DNA of 26,134 nucleotides from a bacterium (GTDB taxonomy: Bacteria; Bacteroidota; Bacteroidia; Cytophagales; Thermonemataceae), in assembly GCA_025362415.1 (NCBI GenBank), contig JANYGM010000117.1, positions 1 through 26,134 on the forward strand. Direction: 5' to 3'. The notes beneath the pieces were generated by a model, which did no database searches, was not told the DNA's origin, and saw nothing but the letters and a program-made list of their open reading frames with translations. A program made the position numbers and the translations under genes. Numbering within the stretch: the stretch's first letter is position 1; every line of letters begins with the position of its first letter. Of this stretch, positions 14,117 to 21,227 are shown one piece after another.

Positions 14117-14980
14117 ATGAACTACAAAAAAATCATTGTAGCTGCTTTAATAGCAACTTCTTTTTCTATTTCAACACAAAATTTACAAGCGCAAGGCTTA
14201 AAAGTGCCTGCACCAAGTCCAGCACAAACACTCAAACAAAGTTTTGCTTTGTCTGATATTACAGTAGAATACTCTCGCCCTAGTGCCAAAGGACGTGCTA
14301 TTTATGGTGAATTAGTGCCTTTTGGTAAAACGTGGCGTACTGGTGCAAATGGTGCTACCAAAATTACGTTTGGTGAAAACGTAACGGTTGAGGGGCTTGC
14401 TGTTCCTGCTGGTACTTATGCCCTCTATTCAGTTCCAAACAAAGATAGCTGGGAATTGATGCTTTACAAAGACCTTACTTTGGGTGGAAATGTGGCTGAC
14501 TACAAGGCAACAGAAGAACTTGGACGTTTTAAAGTAAAACCTACAATGCTTGCAAGTAAAGTAGAAACTTTTACTGTAAATATTGCTGATATTGCGCCAA
14601 ATATGGCGAATATTGAGCTTTTGTGGGAGCAAACTCGTGTGGCTTTCAGTGTAAAATCTGATATTGACACCAAAATAATGAAAAACATAGAAACTTCTCT
14701 TGCTGCTGATACTCGTCCTTATTTTCAGGCGGCTAGCTATTATTTTGAGAATGGAAAAGACATCAAAAAAGCATCTGAATGGGTAAATAAAGCAGTTGAG
14801 CTTAATCCAAAAGCCTATTGGATAGCACTTTTAAAAGCTAAAATCCAAATGAAAATGATGGACAAAAAAGGTGCTTTGGCAACCGCAGCAGACGTAATTA
14901 AACTTGCTACAGAAGGCAAAAATGATGATTATGTCAAAATGGGTGAGCAAGCGTTGGCTGATGCAAAAAAAATGAAATAA
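14117..14980 (+). CDS. DUF2911 protein with C-terminal TPR-like segment
   Basis: A 287-residue exported protein. A signal peptide (about 1-26, ends NLQAQ) is followed by the DUF2911 region (about 30-185), with the recognisable phrases ITVEYSRPSAKGRAIYGEL, PFGKTWRTGANGATKITF and VPAGTYALYSVP. A C-terminal helical part (about 205-287) contains AASYYFENGKDIKKASEWVN and AYWIALLKAKIQMKMMDKKG, which fit TPR repeats. DUF2911 proteins are frequent in Bacteroidota and have no known function; a periplasmic location follows from the signal. It is an isolated gene, and its stop is followed within one base by a MITE-like palindromic element. Confidence 0.9.
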   Translation: MNYKKIIVAALIATSFSISTQNLQAQGLKVPAPSPAQTLKQSFALSDITVEYSRPSAKGRAIYGELVPFGKTWRTGANGATKITFGENVTVEGLAVPAGTYALYSVPNKDSWELMLYKDLTLGGNVADYKATEELGRFKVKPTMLASKVETFTVNIADIAPNMANIELLWEQTRVAFSVKSDIDTKIMKNIETSLAADTRPYFQAASYYFENGKDIKKASEWVNKAVELNPKAYWIALLKAKIQMKMMDKKGALATAADVIKLATEGKNDDYVKMGEQALADAKKMK

Positions 14981-15115
14981 TTGTTACTGTAAATTATTCG
15001 TTGCAATTTTTGGGAAAAACGTTTGGTGGGGACACCAAACATGGGTTATAACATTGTTTGGTGTCCTCACCAAACAACAAGACACTATTTTGCAACGGAA
15101 CTTTTACAGCAACAA
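14981..15115. mobile_element. MITE-like element with nested inverted repeats
   Basis: The outer 26-base arms (14981-15006 and 15090-15115) are inverted repeats matching at 21 of 26 positions. They share TTGCAACG, TTACAG and AACAA. Inside are two 20-base near-palindromes, GTTTGGTGGGGACACCAAAC (15021-15040) and GTTTGGTGTCCTCACCAAAC (15056-15075). These are nearly reverse complements of each other, so the whole element folds on itself. It has no coding capacity and no obvious target-site duplication. Confidence 0.55.
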
Positions 15116-15142
15116 ATAATTTTAAAAAAATTCTTAATTTCG

Positions 15143-15173
15143 TTTGTATTCATCAAAAATATACTTATATTTG
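15143..15173 (+). promoter_or_regulatory. consensus promoter before a short transcript
   Basis: TTTG (15143-15146), 19 bases, then TATATTTG (15166-15173): a full consensus match at both boxes. Transcription would start near 15178, at the first base of a small hairpin. Confidence 0.6.
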
Positions 15174-15177
15174 AGTT

Positions 15178-15258
15178 GTCTTGCCATAGACAAAAGGAGT
15201 AAAAGGTGAAAAAAACGAAAAATAGGTAGTCAAACGCAAGTTAGGCTACCTATTTTTT
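15178..15258 (+). ncRNA. candidate small RNA or attenuator leader upstream of the ada-like gene
   Basis: A transcript of about 80 bases is framed by a consensus promoter and an intrinsic terminator. It starts with the hairpin GTCT-TGCCAT-AGAC (15178-15191). A purine-rich single-stranded part with AAAGGAG follows (15193-15199). It ends in a perfect 12-bp stem (15218-15229 with 15246-15257) capped by AAC-GCAA-GTT, a GNRA-type tetraloop. A seven-codon reading frame (GTG at 15206, TAG at 15227) has its stop inside the 5' arm of the terminator. It matches no RNA family I know. It could be a free sRNA or a leader controlling the gene at 15361. Confidence 0.45.
15218..15258 (+). terminator. intrinsic terminator of the candidate RNA
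   Basis: AAAAATAGGTAG and CTACCTATTTTT form a perfect 12-bp stem around a 16-base loop with its own small hairpin, and the last arm ends in six T. It lies about 100 bases before the next ATG. Confidence 0.75.
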
Positions 15259-15311
15259 GTTTTGATACTTTTTTTAGCAAGTTTTGGGTTTTATGCCTGT
15301 CAAAAAATAGT

Positions 15312-15319
15312 TATTTTTG
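15312..15319 (+). promoter_or_regulatory. possible -7 box for the ada-like gene
   Basis: TATTTTTG fits TAnnTTTG, 41 bases before the ATG at 15361. The nearest TTTG upstream is 25 bases away, rather far. If used, the gene has its own promoter beyond the terminator. Confidence 0.3.
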
Positions 15320-15360
15320 CCCTATAAAATTCTACACACTTTGTGAAAACAACTAAAAAA

Positions 15361-16266
15361 ATGAATGAAAATACAAACAATAACCTCAATTATGACAGAA
15401 TTGCAACTGCCATAAGTTACATTAAAGAAAATTTCAAAAAACAGCCAAATCTTTCAGAAATAGCAGAAAAAGTGCATCTTAGCCCTTTTCATTTTCAACG
15501 GATTTTCACAGAATGGGCAGGCGTGAGTCCAAAAAAATTCTTGCAATATATCAGCATAGAATACGCAAAAAATATCCTCAAAGAACCAAAAAGCACTTTA
15601 TTTGATGTCGCACACGAAACTGGTTTGTCTGGAACAGGGCGTTTGCACGACCTATTTATGAATATTGAAGGTATGACTCCTTATGAGTTTAAAAATAGTG
15701 GCGAAAACCTTAGTATCAATTATAATTTTTATGAAAGTCCTTTTGGAGAGATTTTGGTTGCTTCTACCACCAAAGGTATTTGTTATATGGCATTTGTTGA
15801 TAATCAAGTTTATAGTCAAGAAAACAACCAAGAAATAGCTTTTAAAAGCCTTCAAAACAACTTTTCTAAGGCAAATTTCAATGAAATAAAAGATGTTTTT
15901 CAAGAAGATGCACTTGCTTTTTTTGCGCAAGATTTTAATACTAATTTTGATATAAATTCTGATAATAATAAAAATATTCCTAAGATTAAACTTCACCTAA
16001 AAGGTACAGAGTTTCAGCTAAAAGTCTGGGAAATGTTGCTTAAAATACCATTAGGAGAACTTTCTACCTATGGAAATATAGCAGAAAAAATAAACAATCC
16101 TAATGCTACAAGAGCCGTAGGAACTGCTATTGGCAAAAATCCTGTGGCATTTCTTATTCCTTGCCACAGAGTCATACAAGCAAGCGGAATGATAGGCGGT
16201 TATATGTGGGGAACAACACGAAAAACTGCTATTATTGGCTGGGAAGCTGCAAAAAGGAATTTTTAA
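15361..16266 (+). CDS. AraC-type HTH fused to methylated-DNA-[protein]-cysteine methyltransferase
   Basis: A regulator and DNA-repair fusion of 301 residues. The N-terminal part (about 10-105) is an AraC-type double HTH domain (LSEIAEKVHLSPFHFQRIF, then DVAHETGLSGTGRLHDLF). The C-terminal part is an Ogt/AGT domain: GTEFQLKVWEMLLKIPLGELSTYG, then the active-site IPCHRVI. Its Cys268 takes the methyl group from O6-methylguanine in an irreversible step. Unlike E. coli Ada it has no N-terminal zinc domain for phosphotriester repair, so any sensing would have to come from the Ogt part. A GTG at 15343 would add six residues; the ATG is preferred. The alkB gene follows 87 bases later, and the two form a likely alkylation-response operon. 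The stop codon is also the first part of a heptad array. Confidence 0.93.
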   Translation: MNENTNNNLNYDRIATAISYIKENFKKQPNLSEIAEKVHLSPFHFQRIFTEWAGVSPKKFLQYISIEYAKNILKEPKSTLFDVAHETGLSGTGRLHDLFMNIEGMTPYEFKNSGENLSINYNFYESPFGEILVASTTKGICYMAFVDNQVYSQENNQEIAFKSLQNNFSKANFNEIKDVFQEDALAFFAQDFNTNFDINSDNNKNIPKIKLHLKGTEFQLKVWEMLLKIPLGELSTYGNIAEKINNPNATRAVGTAIGKNPVAFLIPCHRVIQASGMIGGYMWGTTRKTAIIGWEAAKRNF

Positions 16267-16334
16267 TTAGGAATTGTGAATTAGAAATTAGAAATTAGAA
16301 ATTAGGAATTAGGAATTGTGAATTAGGAATTAAA
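16265..16334 (-). repeat. heptad array AATTnnn, 10 units, between the repair genes
   Basis: Ten consecutive 7-base units (AATTAGG, AATTGTG, three AATTAGA, two AATTAGG, AATTGTG, AATTAGG, AATTAAA) lie without any slip, followed by ATACAAG. The first unit begins inside the TAA stop of the upstream gene. The end resembles the reverse complement of the TTTGTATTTAATTCA boundary. Confidence 0.8.
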
Positions 16335-16353
16335 ATACAAGAAATACTACAAA

Positions 16354-17025
16354 ATGGACTTATTTAATACGCAAAATATACCTGATTTTTTTGATAAAAA
16401 TATCAATTTATTGCCTTGTGATGGCGTAGTGAACTATTTTGGCAAAGTATTACCTCAAAAAGAGATAGAAAGTTATTTTGATAGCCTTTTGCATACGCTT
16501 GCGTGGGAAAATGATGAAGCCATTATCTTTGGAAAACACATCATTACAGCTAGAAAAGTAGCTTGGTATGGTGATAAAGCCTATTTTTACAAATATTCTG
16601 GTATTTCTAAGACTGCCCTTTTGTGGACAACAGAACTGCTTTCACTCAAAAATATCATAGAAAATCTTACTGGAAATACGTTTAATTCGTGTTTGTGCAA
16701 CCTTTATCACAACGGAAACGAAGGTATGGGCTGGCATAGTGATGACGACAAATATCTCCAAAAAAATAGTGCTATTGCTTCTCTAAGTTTTGGCGCAGAA
16801 CGCAAATTTTCTTTCAAACATAAAAAAGCAAAAGAAAATAACCCTGACAATAATCCTTACAATAACATCAAAAACGTGGATATTTTGCTGGAAAATGGAA
16901 GTTTACTTTTGATGAAAGATGACACACAAGCCAACTGGTTGCATTCGCTCCCAAAAACAACCAAAATCCAAACACCAAGAATAAATCTTACGTTTAGGAC
17001 AATTTTGATGCCTGAAACAACATAA
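16354..17025 (+). CDS. alkB: AlkB-family 2-oxoglutarate/Fe(II) dioxygenase
   Basis: AlkB enzymes remove methyl groups from N1-methyladenine and N3-methylcytosine by oxidation. The 223-residue sequence has the iron ligands His128 and Asp130 in GMGWHSDDD, the third ligand His197 in NWLHSLPK, and the 2-oxoglutarate/fold Arg pair in PRINLTFR (Arg209, Arg215). The LCNLYHNGNEGMGWHSD and SLSFGAERKF segments are typical of the AlkB branch of small DNA-repair proteins (AlkBH2/3-like). The pairing with an O6-methylguanine methyltransferase gene just upstream makes DNA repair the likely role. A possible promoter of its own was not found, so read-through across the heptad array is expected. Confidence 0.93.
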   Translation: MDLFNTQNIPDFFDKNINLLPCDGVVNYFGKVLPQKEIESYFDSLLHTLAWENDEAIIFGKHIITARKVAWYGDKAYFYKYSGISKTALLWTTELLSLKNIIENLTGNTFNSCLCNLYHNGNEGMGWHSDDDKYLQKNSAIASLSFGAERKFSFKHKKAKENNPDNNPYNNIKNVDILLENGSLLLMKDDTQANWLHSLPKTTKIQTPRINLTFRTILMPETT

Positions 17026-17129
17026 TTTTAAAAATAAATTTCATTTGCAAAATTATATTAACAACAAGAATTAAAGAATCTCATCTTTTTATTTTTACAA
17101 TATCCTTATCTAGCTGTATTAAAGTCCCC

Positions 17130-17173
17130 TTTGGGGATTTAGGGGCTATTTCTTTGGGGATTTAGGGGCTATT
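17130..17173 (+). repeat. 21-bp tandem direct repeat
   Basis: Two identical copies of TTTGGGGATTTAGGGGCTATT-type sequence (17130-17150 and 17153-17173) are spaced 23 bases apart. The second reaches into the stop codon of the converging nucleotidyltransferase gene. The block is preceded by AGTCCCC, giving a small CCCC/GGGG hairpin. Confidence 0.7.
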
Positions 17174-18173
17174 ATTTATTAAAATTAAGTTCTGTACTAT
17201 CTCCAATATTCAAACTTTGGCTAAGCCCTTTGATAGAAGTATCATTTCCTATGATAGAATTTTTCAGTACAACATTCTCCAAACCGCTAAAAGAACCAAT
17301 AATAGAGTTTTGAACAACAGAATATTCAATAATGGTATCTTCACCAATAGCCACATTAGGTCCTATAATACAGTTGGAAAGCTGACAATTTGCACCAATA
17401 CTTACAGGCGGAATAATAATGGTATTAGGAAATTGGGGCAGATTTTGCTTAAATTTGTCTTGATTTAAAAGAATAGCATTTGCTTCCAAAAGTGTTTCTT
17501 TGCGCCCACAGTCGTACCAATGATGCACAAGTTGTGAAAAAATCACTTCTCCTTGTGTTATCATACGCATTAGCGCATCTGTAAGGTGGTATTCTCCATT
17601 ATTTTTAATATTATTTTTGATAATATATTCAATAGCATCAAATAAAGCTTTCAGATTTTTGATTTTATAAATGCCTACAAGTGCCAAATTAGACTTTGGA
17701 ATTTTTGGTTTTTCACTTAATTTGATGATTTGATGCGTTTTTTCGTCTAATTCTGCTACACCAAAAAGCGCAGGATTAGACACTTTCATTACGCCCACCA
17801 CACTTGTTTTTGCCTTAATAATTGCGGAAATATCCAAATGAGCAATAGTATCACCAAGCACAATTAGTAATTCTTTTTCATTTTCTAACTGTTTTTTGCA
17901 GCTCCAAACAGCGTGAGCAAGCCCTTCACGAGGTTCTTGCAAAATAAATTCTGATTTTATGCTATCTCCGTAGGTTTTCCTTACAAAATACTCAATTTTA
18001 TCACCCAAATAACCCAAAACAAACACAAAATCAGTAATTCCACCATCTCGTAAATCATCAATAATATGCGCCAAAATAGGCTTACCCGCAATAGGAACTA
18101 ATGATTTTGGTTGTGTATGTGTGTGTGGGCGCAATTTTGAGCCAATACCTGCCACAGGAATAAGTGCTTTCAT
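17172..18173 (-). CDS. sugar-phosphate nucleotidyltransferase
   Basis: A 333-residue cytoplasmic enzyme that probably joins a sugar-1-phosphate to a nucleotide. The N-terminal Rossmann-like domain starts KALIPVAGIGSKLRPHTHTQ (2-21), followed by PKSLVPIAGKPIL with the substrate Lys, and VLGDTIAHLD with a metal Asp. The usual GxGTRL loop is GIGSKL here. The C-terminal part (about 245-330) shows hexapeptide repeats of a left-handed beta helix (IIIPPVSIGANCQLSNCIIG, VAIGEDTIIEYSVV). The nearest relatives are RmlA- or GlmU-like glucose-1-phosphate transferases; the exact substrate is open. It follows kdsA by 60 bases, so a role in envelope polysaccharide is plausible. Confidence 0.9.
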   Translation of the reverse strand: MKALIPVAGIGSKLRPHTHTQPKSLVPIAGKPILAHIIDDLRDGGITDFVFVLGYLGDKIEYFVRKTYGDSIKSEFILQEPREGLAHAVWSCKKQLENEKELLIVLGDTIAHLDISAIIKAKTSVVGVMKVSNPALFGVAELDEKTHQIIKLSEKPKIPKSNLALVGIYKIKNLKALFDAIEYIIKNNIKNNGEYHLTDALMRMITQGEVIFSQLVHHWYDCGRKETLLEANAILLNQDKFKQNLPQFPNTIIIPPVSIGANCQLSNCIIGPNVAIGEDTIIEYSVVQNSIIGSFSGLENVVLKNSIIGNDTSIKGLSQSLNIGDSTELNFNK

Positions 18174-18195
18174 TTGGTGAAATGAGTTTTTTATT

Positions 18196-18217
18196 CCCCT
18201 CCTTTTTCAAGGAGGGG
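18196..18217. repeat. CCCCTCC hairpin repeat, copy 1
   Basis: CCCCTCCTT and AAGGAGGGG form a perfect 9-bp stem with loop TTTC, followed by TTAGGGGTGG. The reverse complement of this element reappears at 22104-22126. It lies between kdsA and the nucleotidyltransferase gene. Confidence 0.6.
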
Positions 18218-18233
18218 TTAGGGGTGGTTTTTA

Positions 18234-19070
18234 TTATTTATTTCTATACTTCACTTCAATTTCGTGAAGTTCTATTAGTGGTTTCAAAAACTCTTCCAAA
18301 TCATACACAGAAAGCTGGCTTGCTGCATCACAAAGGGCTTTATTTGGGTCTGGGTGCGTTTCTATAAACACGCCATCAACACCTGCCGCCACGCCTGCAC
18401 GAGAAATAACAGGCAAAAACTCTCTTGCTCCACCATTTGGGTCTGCGCTAGGAATACCATATTTACGGATAGAGTGCGTAATGTCAAAAACGACAGGAAA
18501 ACCAGTTTTATTGAGGTGATAAAAACTGCGTGGGTCAACGACAAGGTCATTATAACCTAATGTAAAACCTCTTTCAGTCAAAATAATCTGGTCATTTCCA
18601 CTTTCTACTGCTTTGTCGCAAGGTTTTTGCATATTTTCAGGAGCTAAAAACTGTCCGTGTTTGATATTGATAACTTTGCCTGTTTTTGCAGCAGCAACCA
18701 TCAAATCTGTTTGCATACACAAATACGCAGGTATTTGCAACACATCAAGCACTTGCGCAGCAGGCACGCACTGGTCTGGGTAATGAATATCCGACAAAAG
18801 CGCAAAACCAAACTGTTCTTTGATTTTTTGTAGCATCTTCAAACCCTCATCAATACGAGGACCAATATAGTATTTAAGTGAGCTACGGTTATCTTTTTGG
18901 TATGAAGACTTAAAAATTACAGGGATTTTAAGGCGTTCGCTCACTTCTTTAAGTTTTTCAGCGGTACGCATCATTATACTTTCTTCTTCTATCACACAAG
19001 GACCAGAAATAAGAAACAATTGGTCTGCGCCACAGTCAATATTGCCCACTTTTACAATTTTTTTTGTCAT
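18234..19070 (-). CDS. kdsA: 3-deoxy-8-phosphooctulonate (Kdo-8-P) synthase
   Basis: KdsA condenses phosphoenolpyruvate with arabinose-5-phosphate to Kdo-8-phosphate in the cytoplasm. The 278-residue sequence is full length. It shows SGPCVIEE (22-29), IPVIFKSSYQKDNRSS, the ILLTERGF-like block QIILTERGFTLGYNDLVVD and VFDITHSIRKYG. Where E. coli KdsA has Asn (GGMNVLES) this protein has Cys25 in GPC. That residue, with a His, Glu and Asp further on, is the mark of the metal-dependent class described for Aquifex. It is preceded (21 bases) by a small exported protein gene and followed by a nucleotidyltransferase gene, and these probably form one operon. Confidence 0.97.
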   Translation of the reverse strand: MTKKIVKVGNIDCGADQLFLISGPCVIEEESIMMRTAEKLKEVSERLKIPVIFKSSYQKDNRSSLKYYIGPRIDEGLKMLQKIKEQFGFALLSDIHYPDQCVPAAQVLDVLQIPAYLCMQTDLMVAAAKTGKVINIKHGQFLAPENMQKPCDKAVESGNDQIILTERGFTLGYNDLVVDPRSFYHLNKTGFPVVFDITHSIRKYGIPSADPNGGAREFLPVISRAGVAAGVDGVFIETHPDPNKALCDAASQLSVYDLEEFLKPLIELHEIEVKYRNK

Positions 19071-19091
19071 TTTTTTGAGGTTTTTTAGGGT

Positions 19092-19568
19092 TTATTTTTT
19101 TACAACACTACTCTTGAATTTTGTTGAGCCACATTGCGTAAATTGTTTTTTTGTAGTATAACCAAAGGTATAATCTTTGATGAAAACGTTGAGCAATCTT
19201 TTAAATTCTGCTTGGTCTTTTTCGTCCAAAGAAGGCACATCATAAAGGAAATAGGCTATTTTGCCTTCTGGCGTAAAATAAACTTTATTCAAACAACTTG
19301 CATCTTCTTTCCATTCAAAATCATTTTTTTTGAGGAATACACGCAAATCATTGAGTAGTTTTTTCCACGCTGCAAGTAATACCTCATCTTTTTTCTCTCC
19401 TGTTACGCTTGTTTCTACAGTACTTAAAGCATTTATGTATGTTTTGTCAAGTTCATTAGAGCCAATGCCTTCTTTTTGAGCATCTCGGAGCGTAATTCCT
19501 TGTTGTGCGCTTGCGTAGGCAACTGTCAAGGAAAATAAAATGGTGAAAAACAGTTTTTTAGTTGTCAT
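19092..19568 (-). CDS. small exported protein of unknown function
   Basis: A 158-residue protein with a clear signal peptide (about 1-21, KKLFFTILFSLTVAYASAQ). The mature part is mixed alpha/beta with the phrases CLNKVYFTPEGKIAYFLYDV and LLNVFIKDYTFGYTTKKQFTQCG. It contains two Cys residues that could form a disulphide in the periplasm. I know no named family. The gene lies 21 bases before kdsA and is probably co-transcribed with it, but a link to Kdo synthesis is not shown. Confidence 0.8.
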   Translation of the reverse strand: MTTKKLFFTILFSLTVAYASAQQGITLRDAQKEGIGSNELDKTYINALSTVETSVTGEKKDEVLLAAWKKLLNDLRVFLKKNDFEWKEDASCLNKVYFTPEGKIAYFLYDVPSLDEKDQAEFKRLLNVFIKDYTFGYTTKKQFTQCGSTKFKSSVVKK

Positions 19569-19642
19569 TTTTTTAGAGATTTTTTTATGGTTTTAGGATT
19601 TAGATTTTAACGAAATATTACTTTTAAATTTTATAGAAAACA

Positions 19643-19740
19643 TAACAAAAAACTGTATTCGTTCCAGCGGAACACAATATTTATAGAAAATGTAACAAAG
19701 AATTGTATTTGTTCCAGCGGAACACAATATTTATAGAGAA
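19643..19740 (-). repeat. REP-like hairpins, 2 copies, inverted, downstream of the RAYT gene
   Basis: Two copies of a unit of about 50 bp with hairpin heads GTTCCAGCGGAAC at 19661-19673 and 19711-19723. Each is followed by ACAATATTTATAGA. They are the reverse complement of the array at 20224-20668, so the transposase gene lies between inverted sets of the same repeat. Confidence 0.85.
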
Positions 19741-19747
19741 ATGTATT

Positions 19748-20209
19748 TTATTCTATCCATTCAAATAAATAGCGTTCTTCAAAACTAATATCAAATTTAT
19801 CTAAAAAAGCTAGATATTCCTCTTTAAATGTTTTCGTTTGATGATGTATTTCTTGATTCTGAATATATGCAATTACGTTATCAAGTTGCGAATGAGAGTA
19901 AGAAAATGCACCATATCCTTCTTGCCAATTAAAATTGCCTTTTATCCAGCCTTTTTCATTGATAAACTTACTAGAACTCGTTTTTATTTCTCGCATTAAA
20001 TCTGAAAGTGCCATTGCAGGCTTTAAACCAATTAAAATATGAATATGGTCTGCTACACCATTGATAGCTATTAGTTTTTGTTGATTGTTAGTACAAATTC
20101 CTGTGATATATTTGTAGAGTTCATCTTTCCAATCTTTGCTAATGAGATTTTGCCTGCCTTTTACAGCAAAAACTATCTGAATATAGATTTGTGAAAATGT
20201 ATTTGCCAT
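19748..20209 (-). CDS. IS200-like Y1 transposase of the RAYT type
   Basis: REP-associated tyrosine transposases are single-domain HUH nucleases that cut and join single-stranded DNA at REP hairpins. This 153-residue protein is full length. It has the HUH motif (His55 and His57 in GVADHIHILIGL) and the single catalytic Tyr115 in VIAYIQNQEIHH; the NQ..HH..KTF.EEY segment is typical of the Bacteroidota members. It also has YGAFSYS and the C-terminal YLFEW. All catalytic residues are present, so it may be active. Inverted arrays of one hairpin repeat lie on both sides (2 copies after the stop, 9 copies before the start). No tnpB or passenger gene is linked. No clear promoter was found; the start ATG lies about 15 bases from the first repeat unit. 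Confidence 0.93.
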   Translation of the reverse strand: MANTFSQIYIQIVFAVKGRQNLISKDWKDELYKYITGICTNNQQKLIAINGVADHIHILIGLKPAMALSDLMREIKTSSSKFINEKGWIKGNFNWQEGYGAFSYSHSQLDNVIAYIQNQEIHHQTKTFKEEYLAFLDKFDISFEERYLFEWIE

Positions 20210-20223
20210 TAGATAATTGATTA

Positions 20224-20668
20224 TTTTCTATAAATATTGCGTTCCGCTGGAACGAATGCACTTTTTTTGCTACGTTTTCTATAAATATTGCGTTCCGCTG
20301 GAACGAATACATTTTTTGGTACTATTTTTCTATAAATATTGTGTTCCGCTGGAACGAATACATTTTTTTGGTACATTTTCTATAAATATTGCGTTCCGCT
20401 GGAACGAATATATTTTTTGGTGCTATTTTCTATAAATATTGCGTTCCACTGGAACGAATACACTTTTTTAGTACTATTTTTCTATAAATATTGTGTTCCA
20501 CTGGAACGAATACATTTTTGGTACTATTTCCTATAAATATTGCGTTCCACTGGAACGAATACATTTTTGGTGCATCTTCTATAAATATTGCGTTCCGCTG
20601 GAACGAATACATTTTTTGGTACTATTTTTCTATAAATATTGTGTTCCGCTGGAACGAATACATTTTCT
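20224..20668 (+). repeat. REP-like hairpin array, 9 copies, period about 50 bp
   Basis: Nine head-to-tail units of TCTATAAATATTGCGTTCC-hairpin-GAATACATTTTTTGGTACTA type. The hairpin heads start at 20241, 20292, 20343, 20393, 20443, 20495, 20544, 20592 and 20643, giving spacings of 48-52 bases. The head is GTTCCGCTGGAAC in six copies and GTTCCACTGGAAC in copies 5, 6 and 7. The stem extends to about 10 bp (TATT/AATA) with one bulged G. This fills the 458-base gap between the RAYT gene and the next gene, and the last unit reaches that gene's stop codon. Confidence 0.9.
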
Positions 20669-21129
20669 TAATTATTTCTCACAAACTCTGCTATTTCTTG
20701 GAGCGTTTCTACTTGAAAAATATTATATTTTTTGCAAACAATATCTACATTTCCTTTCCTCCAAAAGCCATCAGGACAACAAACAACCATTTTTTTTGTA
20801 CGCCCAAATAGTCCAAGTTCTAGAAGTGTGATAGGTGCAACGCTTTCTGGCGCAAAATAAACCACCACAATATCCGCAAGTTCTAAGCCCGAAAGTTCCC
20901 ATTCTACTTGTTCTCTAAACTGTTCATTTTCAATAGATTGTACCCACGAGCTATCCCAATTTTTCCTTCTAGGATTAAGTAAAATGCCGTTCCAATCAGC
21001 AGAAAGCATTTGAGTTAGTTCTGTTTGCCAATCAATGCTTTTACCCATATCAATACTTCCTGCCAAAAAAACTGTTTTTAGCTTATTATTTGCGTTTGGG
21101 AGCTTTTCAGGCGGAAAAATGGTTTGCAT
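20668..21129 (-). CDS. nucleoside 2-deoxyribosyltransferase-like protein
   Basis: A 153-residue protein of the nucleoside 2-deoxyribosyltransferase-like fold. TVFLAGSIDMG (19-29) is the first strand and glycine loop, LLNPRRKNWDSSW follows, the central WELSGLELADIVVVYFAP (77-94) is typical, and the catalytic-type Glu104 lies in APITLLELGLFG. Enzymes of the family cleave the glycosidic bond of deoxynucleosides or nucleotides; relatives also serve as nucleotide hydrolases or as parts of defence proteins. The substrate is unknown. It is separated from the CPBP gene upstream by a heptad array (98-base gap) and ends against the REP-like array. Confidence 0.82.
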   Translation of the reverse strand: MQTIFPPEKLPNANNKLKTVFLAGSIDMGKSIDWQTELTQMLSADWNGILLNPRRKNWDSSWVQSIENEQFREQVEWELSGLELADIVVVYFAPESVAPITLLELGLFGRTKKMVVCCPDGFWRKGNVDIVCKKYNIFQVETLQEIAEFVRNN

Positions 21130-21179
21130 AAATGATTTTTTAGTTTTTATAATAATTTGATTATGAATACTTTGTATTT

Positions 21180-21214
21180 AATTCACCATTCCTAATTTCT
21201 AATTCCTAATTATT
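21180..21214 (+). repeat. heptad array, 5 units
   Basis: AATTCAC, CATTCCT, AATTTCT, AATTCCT and AATTATT are in strict 7-base register. They are preceded by TTTGTATTTAATTCA at 21171-21185, identical to the boundaries at 1333 and 2216. Confidence 0.75.
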
Positions 21215-21227
21215 TACAAAGATAAAA

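Noticed and set aside
15178..15258. Known riboswitch or 6S/tmRNA
   Set aside because: None of the conserved cores I know (fluoride, SAM, cobalamin, preQ1) can be recognised, and it is too short for 6S RNA or tmRNA.
20224..20668. CRISPR array
   Set aside because: The period of about 50 bp is regular, but the segments between hairpins are nearly the same in every unit rather than unique spacers, and no cas gene is near. A Y1 transposase gene is adjacent, so a REP-like array fits.
20217..20831. Several reading frames across the hairpin array giving repeated YKYCVPLERIHF-like peptides
   Set aside because: They appear in more than one frame and on both strands only because the DNA is repetitive without stops. 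Nothing else supports translation.
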